From the NCBI GenBank assembly GCA_003327435.1, contig QOQV01000005.1, positions 1 through 64,000 on the forward strand: a stretch of DNA of 64,000 bases, read 5' to 3'. Shown here in pieces: positions 56,036 to 64,000 of this stretch. Position numbers and translations under genes: made by a program. Source of the stretch: Ignavibacteriota bacterium. GTDB lineage: Bacteria; Bacteroidota; Ignavibacteria; UBA10030; BY39. How positions within the stretch are numbered: position 1 is the stretch's first letter; every line of letters begins with the position of its first letter. The notes under the pieces are model-generated. The model was not told the origin of the DNA, searched no databases, and worked only from the letters and a program-made list of their open reading frames with translations.

Positions 56036-59000
56036 TTATTTAATTAACAAAAGTTTCTTGGTCTCAGTATAAGTTTTACCTGAGTTTTGTTCGACTGCGT
56101 GAATGCGGTAAAAATATACTCCACTTGGTAATACTGATGCATCAAATGTTACTTCATGGTACCCTGCATCCTTCTTTTCATCTATCAAAATTGCAACTTT
56201 TTGTCCGAGTGTATTGTAAACACTTAAATTAACCTGCGATGCATTTGGCAATGAATATTTAATCGTAGTTAATGAATTGAATGGATTGGGGTAATTTTGG
56301 TAAAGGGAGTATTTTTCTGGTAAATTTGATTTCCCGATTAGTTTTAATAATAACTGAAAATTAGAATCAATACACTTTATTTGACCATTTCCATGTAACA
56401 ATATCTCTTTATCACCAATTTTTAAGAAAGTCGAAATATTCGACTTGATTTCCCACTTTATTGTTAGAGGAAATTGAGCAGAAGAAATTCGAATTGGATA
56501 TTCACCTGATATATTCTCGTCAATTACTTCGACAATTCTATTTGAAGCAAAACGTACATCAAAAATACCCATAGGTGGAGTTGGTGGAAGGTCAAATTTT
56601 TCTGAAATGAATTGCCTATCTAACTTTTTATCAAAATATATTATTCGCTCTTGACCATCCGATGTTGTAAATATTAACTTGTTGAAATTACTAAAGTCAA
56701 CAGAGGAATATACTTTTGATGATTTCACAATTGTCTCAAAAGATAATAAAAGCTTACCTGATTCACTTACCTTCACCCAGTATCCTTTACCTGGTTTAAT
56801 AGTATCGGATATAAAATAACCAGAATTATAACCATAAAAATAACTATCTATAATAGTGGAAGGCTCAGATATTATTGATACAACTGGAACTGCATAACTT
56901 ATAGAACCTATTAAATTCCAACCCTCAGATAGATAAAAAGTATCAGCATTAATAAAAGATCCTCTAATGTCATTAGTTTGATCATCAGAAAATTTTAACC
57001 AATACCCTAATTTATTTTCTAATGTATCTTCCAAAATATAACCGTTTTGAAATTTAAATGCTGATGAAGATGAACTCGGAAATAATTTGTCTTTATAGTA
57101 ATCTTTTACTTTCATAGGTACTGATACGATATTCCAACCTTTACTGGTTGGAATCGTAACCTGTGAAAGAGTTGTAAAGATACTCGCCTCAGAAAAACTG
57201 CTTTGCAATCCTCTATGTAACGCTTTTACTCTCCAAAAATATTGTTTATCAAATTCAAGACCTATAATTTGTATAAAAGTATCAGTGATAGTATTTTGAT
57301 AAATAATATGAACCGGATCAAAATCATTTGAAGTGGATAATTGAACCTCATAATTAATAGCACCATAAACTTTGTTCCAAATCATTACAGGATTTACAGA
57401 TACCTCTAACGAGCTATCTACAGGATAAATAATGTTCGGTGGATCGAGATGCGTAAGAACTTCAACTGGAACGAAAGACAAATTATTTATTTCGTCCATT
57501 TCAAAAACTTGGTTATTGGCATCTACATAAACATAAAAATTTCTTAAACCTTGTTCATTTATATTAGGTATTACAATTTTAGTTTTAATGGAATCTCTTC
57601 CTAATGCAGGAAGATTTATAAAAAAATCGTTTCCTATTTGATTACCATTAGCTCTTGGCCATTCATCATAAAACCTGACTAAAATATCCGTTGAGGGGAT
57701 TGAATCAATTTTCTGAAAATATGCATATACATTTATTGTATCACCTGGATATGTAATATTTGGTTGTACACAAAAATTATCTACTAGCAAATCCATGCGA
57801 GAAGCAATAATATTTGTATACGCAGTTCCAGAATCACCGTATGTATCAAAAACACGTAAACCTATAATTCCGTGATAAACATAATTATAACATATTGTAA
57901 GAGTTTCATTAATTGCGTCTGTAAAAATTCCATCTCCATTTAGATCCCACTTATATTGAATAATCGAATCACCTTCATCAGGATCATATGATGCACGACC
58001 ATCGAGAAATATGCATCCAGGTATAGAAGTCGTATAGAAAAAACCTCTTACAGGAGGAATAGGTACAGCTACTGGTGGATGATTCCCTAATGTAACAAAA
58101 ATCGTTATATTCTCTTCATCGTATTTTGGAGGGTTACTATTATCTTTTACGCGTAGTCTAATTTGATATATGCCAGTATCAGGATACCCAGGATTAATAG
58201 GTCTAGGTCCATATGCATCAGGAGAATTCCAATCAATTCCATCTGATGTATTAAAGTCCCATCGCCATTCTATAATAGCACGAGTTGGATCAGTGTGCCA
58301 TGACCGAGAACCATCTACTTGAAATGCATAATTAGGTGGTACGGAGCCAATAGGTTCAATTTTTGCCACTGGCACAGATTGAACAACTCCGGGTGTTAGT
58401 GTAAGAATCGCAAAAGCTGTAGAAAGTGGTGGTGAATTTGCATAGCTTGAGCTTAAAACATAACTACCATTCCAAGAACCATCAGGTTTCTGGCCCCAAG
58501 TTGCATTTGTCAATAAATGTGTAATATATTCCCTATACCAGTCATGAGCTCCAACGCTATCAATTCCTTTTCGATTATTAATAAGACGCATTCCTTTCAT
58601 TATTGCATATAAAGCATAAGTATTTCCTGTAAATTGGCCAGTTATTTCTGGATGAGAAAAACTGTTAGCATACCAATAATTATTTAGGTAATTTAGGGCA
58701 TTAATAATCTTTGAACTATCTGTGGTGTAACCTAGGAATGCATATGTACTTATACCCGCTCCTGTTTTTGCAAGATCAATATATTCCGAAGAAGTTGTAT
58801 ATCCGAATCCACCATTAGATGAATTCTGGCTATTATTCAACCACACTTTTAATTCATTTTTTACAAATGTAGGTATATTCATTCCCCATACATTTTGGGC
58901 TACTTCTAAAACCAATACGGGCCATTGTACTGCAGAGTTATCACTTGATCCATAACTTGCACAATTTACACAATACCTCCAACCACCACGACCTCCTCCA

Positions 59001-60439
59001 GCATCAGTTTGAGAATAATAAATCATATCAAGTGCGTCAACAATAAAGTCATAGTATGTTTGACCAATAAAAGGAGCGACTTTAATCGTATCCATTTGTG
59101 CGCTTTCGATATTTCTATGTGCACCTAAAACTGCTAAAAGTGCGATACCATTTGCATACTGCTCTTTTGATGAATTTGAGGTAAAATAAACCCCAATTCC
59201 ATCGCCATCTGTATCTGGATTACCGTATGTTTGCATACTTATAAAATTTCTTGATGCTTTCTGGCTAAACAAATAATTCAATCCATTTGTAACCGGTTCA
59301 GCGTAAATGTCGTATGAGGGTTTATTCGTCGGCAAATGTCCATTTTCTTCGAATGCTAAAATTGACATCCCCGTTGCCCCAGTATTTCCATACGCATCAT
59401 ACCAATATCCACTTGGATATTGGTTTTTATACAGATAAAGAAGTCCTTTTTCTATTGCGATATTCACTCTAATAGTCGTGTCAGCATTTGCAGGTGAAAA
59501 TACTAATATTTGTGATTGACTGCTTGCGGAATTCCCTAATGAATCCCAAACTGTAAGTGTTATAAGTTTTAACCCACTTGTATTGTATGTATGCGTTGTA
59601 CCAATAAACCTTGGATTTGTAACAATACCTGTAGTATCAGTGTCATCACCAAATTCTAATTTAAAACTAAATTTCCAATCACCGCCCGACGCACTTCCCC
59701 AAACTGTAATTGGTTCACCAACAACAGCATTAGCATAACTTTCACTTATGTAATAACTTGGCATTGTTCTTACCTCAAGTGGAAGATAAACCGGATATAA
59801 TTGACTCTTAGGAACAATGGTTTTAATAGTAGACGGACTACTCCAATATAATCTAGCTGTAGCACTTCCTGTGGCTTCATAAGATTCAATTTTAATTTTA
59901 TACCTTTTTCCTGCGATCAATCTTATGCTGTTGTTATATTCTCCTGTAGTCCCCCATTTATCAATTAATAAATTATTATCGATCCATAATCTCATACCAT
60001 CATCTACATTAACATAAAAAGTATAAATTTCTGAATATTGAGCTTCAATTTCACCAATCCATCGGACACTAAAGTTGTCAGCATTAATTCCAGGTCCTGG
60101 TGACCCTGACCATGTAAAATTTATTACTGTATCAATACGAGTTAATAGAGGATTACCATTTAGATTTGTATTATTATAATAAAAACCGAATAAACCAGTA
60201 CCAGATGAACTTTTAGGGTAAATCTCATAGCTATTTTTTTCACGTTTTTCTTTAAAAAACTTTTGCCAGGCATCTTCTGGGGTTTCTAAAGGATCATTGA
60301 ACTGCCCTTGTGGAGGTGAATAATTTTTTAACAAATCCTCTGCCTTTTCAATGATTCTATCTTGTGAAAAAGTAAAATTAATCATAATAAAAAATATGAA
60401 CACACTTAATTTTAAAAAAATTGTTATCAAGTTTTTCAT
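56036..60439 (-). CDS. Large T9SS-secreted protein: PA14, squalene-cyclase-like toroid repeats, PKD, CARDB-like, double GWNL module, sorting domain
   Basis: 1467 aa; PA14 (GLFGFYYNNTNLNG...WIGEIEAQYSEIYTFYVNVDDGMRLWIDNNLLIDKW), toroid repeats (AIEKGLLYLYKNQYPSGYWYDAYGNTGATGMSILAFEENGH), PKD segments, NYPNPFNSLTTIKYSLPNASQVNLSVYNTLGQKVAIL. Confidence 0.88.
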   Translation of the reverse strand: MKNLITIFLKLSVFIFFIMINFTFSQDRIIEKAEDLLKNYSPPQGQFNDPLETPEDAWQKFFKEKREKNSYEIYPKSSSGTGLFGFYYNNTNLNGNPLLTRIDTVINFTWSGSPGPGINADNFSVRWIGEIEAQYSEIYTFYVNVDDGMRLWIDNNLLIDKWGTTGEYNNSIRLIAGKRYKIKIESYEATGSATARLYWSSPSTIKTIVPKSQLYPVYLPLEVRTMPSYYISESYANAVVGEPITVWGSASGGDWKFSFKLEFGDDTDTTGIVTNPRFIGTTHTYNTSGLKLITLTVWDSLGNSASSQSQILVFSPANADTTIRVNIAIEKGLLYLYKNQYPSGYWYDAYGNTGATGMSILAFEENGHLPTNKPSYDIYAEPVTNGLNYLFSQKASRNFISMQTYGNPDTDGDGIGVYFTSNSSKEQYANGIALLAVLGAHRNIESAQMDTIKVAPFIGQTYYDFIVDALDMIYYSQTDAGGGRGGWRYCVNCASYGSSDNSAVQWPVLVLEVAQNVWGMNIPTFVKNELKVWLNNSQNSSNGGFGYTTSSEYIDLAKTGAGISTYAFLGYTTDSSKIINALNYLNNYWYANSFSHPEITGQFTGNTYALYAIMKGMRLINNRKGIDSVGAHDWYREYITHLLTNATWGQKPDGSWNGSYVLSSSYANSPPLSTAFAILTLTPGVVQSVPVAKIEPIGSVPPNYAFQVDGSRSWHTDPTRAIIEWRWDFNTSDGIDWNSPDAYGPRPINPGYPDTGIYQIRLRVKDNSNPPKYDEENITIFVTLGNHPPVAVPIPPVRGFFYTTSIPGCIFLDGRASYDPDEGDSIIQYKWDLNGDGIFTDAINETLTICYNYVYHGIIGLRVFDTYGDSGTAYTNIIASRMDLLVDNFCVQPNITYPGDTINVYAYFQKIDSIPSTDILVRFYDEWPRANGNQIGNDFFINLPALGRDSIKTKIVIPNINEQGLRNFYVYVDANNQVFEMDEINNLSFVPVEVLTHLDPPNIIYPVDSSLEVSVNPVMIWNKVYGAINYEVQLSTSNDFDPVHIIYQNTITDTFIQIIGLEFDKQYFWRVKALHRGLQSSFSEASIFTTLSQVTIPTSKGWNIVSVPMKVKDYYKDKLFPSSSSSAFKFQNGYILEDTLENKLGYWLKFSDDQTNDIRGSFINADTFYLSEGWNLIGSISYAVPVVSIISEPSTIIDSYFYGYNSGYFISDTIKPGKGYWVKVSESGKLLLSFETIVKSSKVYSSVDFSNFNKLIFTTSDGQERIIYFDKKLDRQFISEKFDLPPTPPMGIFDVRFASNRIVEVIDENISGEYPIRISSAQFPLTIKWEIKSNISTFLKIGDKEILLHGNGQIKCIDSNFQLLLKLIGKSNLPEKYSLYQNYPNPFNSLTTIKYSLPNASQVNLSVYNTLGQKVAILIDEKKDAGYHEVTFDASVLPSGVYFYRIHAVEQNSGKTYTETKKLLLIK

Positions 60440-60460
60440 ATATCACCTACCATATTATTG

Positions 60461-61600
60461 TTATTTACTATTTAAGACATGTTCCATTGCTAAAATTGTG
60501 TAAGCTGTAACTAACTCTTTTTTATTTTCCCACCAGCGGTTGTTTTTATTTTGCCAAAAACCTTCACCATCCTGCAAGCTAATTAATTTCTCTAAAAGCT
60601 CTTTACGCCAGTTTCTTTTTGTACCTGTTGTGTCTACTATAAAATCCTCACCGTAAGCCGTCAAAGCTTTTGCCATAGTGTGGTAGTAGTAAAACAAACC
60701 CTGCTCGCCAAGTTGAGGATTTTTTTCCACAGTAAAATTCTTTCGAATCCAATTATAAGCAGCTTGCACACGTTTGTCTTTATTGTCAACTCCTGCATAT
60801 ATGAAACTCTTCATTCCTGCATATGTCATACTACCATACGATGTATAATTACCAGCTTTACTTTCACTTGGACTATAAATAAATCCACCGTCATCACCAG
60901 CCCATTCTTGGTCATTTGAGGTTTTTAGATTCTGGCATCTTTGTAAAAATATAATCGCACGATCCCAAAACAGTTCTTTACTTGATGCAACCGCAACACT
61001 CTTACCTGTACCAGAATGTTGATGAGGTTTTCCGTTTTCTTCACCAACTTTACGATACTTCTCTGATTCCTTCAGAGCCTCGATAGCCCATTGTAAATTT
61101 GAAAGATCTGGTCGCTCTTTATCTTTATACCCTATACCACCATAATTAATATTATTTCTTTCTATCCCAGAAGTTTCATCAAATTGAAGTGATAATAGAA
61201 AATCACGAGCGCGTCTTATTTCATCATCATAATCAGGGTTATTTGTAGCAACTAATGCCATAATACAAATAGCTGTGTTATATCCTGCAAGGTCATCAAT
61301 ATAAAAACCCCCATCTTCTTGTTGGCATCTTAAAATAAACTCAACGCCTCTTGCGACTGTAATGCTATTAATCTCTGAATACCCTTGAGCACTTTTCAAA
61401 AAAGCCGTTACCACTAAAGCAGTAACAGCTGGATAATGAATCCAGGAACCATCTTCCTCTTGATGTCGCTCTAACCACTTTAATCCAAACCGAATTGAAT
61501 GTTCAGCTTCCTTACGTAATGAAATATCAATAATTTCTTGACTATACCCAGTTAGATTAATCAATAATAATAGTATTAGTATTGAAATTAATGTTTTCAT
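60461..61600 (-). CDS. Prenyltransferase/squalene-oxidase repeat protein, secreted
   Basis: 379 aa; signal peptide and repeats IRFGLKWLERHQEEDGSWIHYPAVTALVVTAFL / GVEFILRCQQEDGGFYIDDLAGYNTAICIMALV. Confidence 0.88.
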   Translation of the reverse strand: MKTLISILILLLLINLTGYSQEIIDISLRKEAEHSIRFGLKWLERHQEEDGSWIHYPAVTALVVTAFLKSAQGYSEINSITVARGVEFILRCQQEDGGFYIDDLAGYNTAICIMALVATNNPDYDDEIRRARDFLLSLQFDETSGIERNNINYGGIGYKDKERPDLSNLQWAIEALKESEKYRKVGEENGKPHQHSGTGKSVAVASSKELFWDRAIIFLQRCQNLKTSNDQEWAGDDGGFIYSPSESKAGNYTSYGSMTYAGMKSFIYAGVDNKDKRVQAAYNWIRKNFTVEKNPQLGEQGLFYYYHTMAKALTAYGEDFIVDTTGTKRNWRKELLEKLISLQDGEGFWQNKNNRWWENKKELVTAYTILAMEHVLNSK

Positions 61601-61871
61601 AATTTTTTCATTTTTATTTTTTATATTTTTACCTAAAAATATTTTAATTATCTTTAATCTTACGTAATCTCTAATAGAGATTTTGCATAAATTGTTAGGT
61701 TCTATAAGGGATTTAATCTTTAATAGCTATATTTAGATTTTCACTTCAAGGAATACAATCTCATTTAATTCGTATATTTTCATTCTATTTTTAAAGTGAC
61801 ATTTTCAGGTAAATTATTTATAATGATATCTATACAACATAATAAAATAATATTCTGCATAACCAGCTATT

Positions 61872-62603
61872 TCATTTGTATTTTTTTAATATTAATTTTA
61901 CTGCGGTACCTTTAGATGGAACAAGTTTATCATTTATTCTATATACTTCATCATCGGAACCAGTAGAAAGAGGATTATCTATAATTGTATATGGATCATG
62001 ATATGTTGTAATAATTGATCTTTCAACATCAGCCATATATTTTCCATTAATAATTTTAGAACCACTGAATATCCAACAAGTATGTTGCATCGTTTGATTA
62101 TTTTTTATATCCCATATACAATCCTCAAGCCGCACAACTGTGTCTAGGCCATTATACTTCCACATTACATATATTTCTAAAGAATCACCCTGAGGAGTCG
62201 TTGAATCACCCTGATACTCTACTCCTCCTTTATAATCCAAACCAATTAGTAAAAGTGCCACATGTAAATAATATGGAACTATATTTAACAGGAAAATACT
62301 TTCATGTAATTTCCCACCATCTGCACAAGCAGCTAATTCAATCATTCCTCTTTGTAAATTAACAATTCCTGGAATATGAATTTCTTTTGTCTCACTATTA
62401 ATATATATATTATCCAATAAATATATATTATCAGAAATTTTAATTAAAGGAGATGAATTCGAATCTTTTTTCGTATGTATATGTTCCAGAAAGTTTAAAG
62501 TTTCATACAAATTAAGCTTATTACTAGTAAAATATTCTGATTGGAAAATTAAAATATTACCTCCAATTAATACAAACATATATATTTTCTTTTTAAACCC
62601 CAT
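61872..62603 (-). CDS. YdjY-domain-like protein, membrane/secreted
   Basis: 243 aa; IHIPGIVNLQRGMIELAACADGGKLHESIFLLNIVPYYLHVALLLIGLDYKGG...CWIFSGSKIINGKYMADVERSIITTYHDPYTIIDNPLSTGSDDEVYRIN. Confidence 0.65.
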   Translation of the reverse strand: MGFKKKIYMFVLIGGNILIFQSEYFTSNKLNLYETLNFLEHIHTKKDSNSSPLIKISDNIYLLDNIYINSETKEIHIPGIVNLQRGMIELAACADGGKLHESIFLLNIVPYYLHVALLLIGLDYKGGVEYQGDSTTPQGDSLEIYVMWKYNGLDTVVRLEDCIWDIKNNQTMQHTCWIFSGSKIINGKYMADVERSIITTYHDPYTIIDNPLSTGSDDEVYRINDKLVPSKGTAVKLILKKYK

Positions 62604-62739
62604 GAGCTTTTTTTAAACATTTGGTTAATTATCTATAATACATATTCCCACAATCCATACCTTTACCAGAATATTTTAGGAAAAATTTTGTATTAATAAT
62701 CACATAAAAAATCGCAAAATACTATTTATTTTCTTATTT

Positions 62740-64000
62740 TTACCTATTCTTAAATAATTCTGATGGATCTAATTTACCATATAAAATCCTGGTCATTTCT
62801 ACTGGTTTTACTCCTTTTTTAATTACAAAATCTTCACTAAATTTAACCTCTCTTTTAGTTTCTATTAATATATCTGCACCATACCTAAATAATATTAAAG
62901 CAACAGGTAAATTATTATTGAATATACTCCAATGTAATGGTGTCCAACCATTGTCATCTTGTTCATTAATATTTGCACCCGTTGTTAATTTATACCTTAT
63001 AATATTACCATAGTGTGGAATGTACAGACAAATATTAGATAATGTTAATTGTACATTTTTCATAATATTGCTATTTACAGTATCTAATAAACTCTTGATC
63101 ACAAGGGAATCATTATTGTAAGTAGCCAGGTGTAGTGGAGTTAATCCATCACTTGTTTTTATATTTGGCGATTCTCCACTTCGTAACAATGATTGTACAA
63201 CACTACTATTACCTGAATATGCAGCAATATGAATGGGTTTCCATCCAGTAGAATAGTTATTTGCAAATAATAAATATAAGGCTTGAAAACCTGCAATAAT
63301 GTCTGGTGTATTGAAGGAATTTAAACTTCTTATTCTTTCATACCTATCCCACAATTTAATTTTTGCATCAAGTTGTTTTGCTCCAAATCTCAATAATAAT
63401 TCTACTACATCTACTTTTCCAAATAATGATGCAATATGTAACGGTGTTAAGTCATACGTATTCTCTTTTACATCTATATTGGCACCATATTCAATTAATA
63501 TTTTAACAATCTCTGTATCCCCAGTAGCAGCTGCTATATGTAGTGGAGTCAAATTTGCATTTTTAAATAATGGTAAATTGAACAAATTCGATTCATTACA
63601 AGTGTACACATCTAATTTAGCCCCATTGTTTAATAGTAACTTTACATTTTTTCTATCACAATTCAATGTAACAAGATGTATAGGACGAATGCATTTATTG
63701 CTATAATTGCAATCAACATTTTTTGTTTTCAATAATAGTTCTAAAATGTTTTCATCTTTCATATATGCAGCATAATATATATGCCTTCCTGTTACTTTTG
63801 CTCCATTTTTAAGCAATAGGTCAACCATCTGTATATCTTTTTTAATCACAGCAATCTCCAATGGGGTAAAATCGCCAACAGCTTCCAATTCATACTCCGA
63901 ACCAAATAAAAAGAATTTTCCTACAATGTTACCTGTTCTATAATAAAATGTATAAGAACGAGCTGTTTCATCAGGCTTATTCTTGATTATATATTGAATT
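62740..64000 (-). CDS. Ankyrin-repeat protein, partial (5' end beyond the window)
   Basis: Multiple ankyrin repeats (TPLHIAAATGDTEIVKILIEYGANIDVKENTYDLTPLHIASLFGKVDVVELLLRFGA). The frame stays open upstream of the listed TTG start to the window edge: NSIYIIKNKPDETARSYTFYYRTGNIVGKFFLFGSEYELEAVGDFT. Confidence 0.9.
   Translation of the reverse strand, partial: IQYIIKNKPDETARSYTFYYRTGNIVGKFFLFGSEYELEAVGDFTPLEIAVIKKDIQMVDLLLKNGAKVTGRHIYYAAYMKDENILELLLKTKNVDCNYSNKCIRPIHLVTLNCDRKNVKLLLNNGAKLDVYTCNESNLFNLPLFKNANLTPLHIAAATGDTEIVKILIEYGANIDVKENTYDLTPLHIASLFGKVDVVELLLRFGAKQLDAKIKLWDRYERIRSLNSFNTPDIIAGFQALYLLFANNYSTGWKPIHIAAYSGNSSVVQSLLRSGESPNIKTSDGLTPLHLATYNNDSLVIKSLLDTVNSNIMKNVQLTLSNICLYIPHYGNIIRYKLTTGANINEQDDNGWTPLHWSIFNNNLPVALILFRYGADILIETKREVKFSEDFVIKKGVKPVEMTRILYGKLDPSELFKNR

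Overview
This 64 kb window looks like a chromosomal segment from an AT-rich bacterium of the Bacteroidota/Chlorobi (Ignavibacteria-like) group. That placement is inferred from type IX secretion C-terminal domains (NYPNPFN motif), a PorQ/UPF0164-like protein and a complex I gene set without nuoEFG. Left to right it contains: a transposase 3' fragment and a degenerate hairpin repeat cluster; an hsp20-dnaK-clpB chaperone block; birA-coaX; a two-component pair; an 11-gene nuoA-D,H-N cluster; a short zone of truncated gene remnants; a DUF255/YyaL protein; secreted and T9SS proteins; an rRNA operon (16S-tRNAIle-tRNAAla-23S-5S, minus strand) with an intact secreted-protein ORF between 16S and tRNAIle; a coupled tyrosine phenol-lyase-like / AbgT / GNAT cassette; a sigma/anti-sigma/TlpA region; a sensor kinase plus macro-domain pair; a lipoprotein serpin; an ABC transporter/LolA-like operon; and a right-hand block of squalene-cyclase-like toroid, YdjY-like and ankyrin proteins. 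The last ORF runs off the window. The items most worth checking are the protein gene inside the rRNA operon with a third boxA-like site, the covarying hairpin repeats, the pcm/pflX/PhnB-like remnant junction, the secreted toroid/YdjY block with its shared GWNL module, the TPL/AbgT cassette, and the -24/-12-like element upstream of hsp20. No searches were run. Family calls come from reading the supplied translations.
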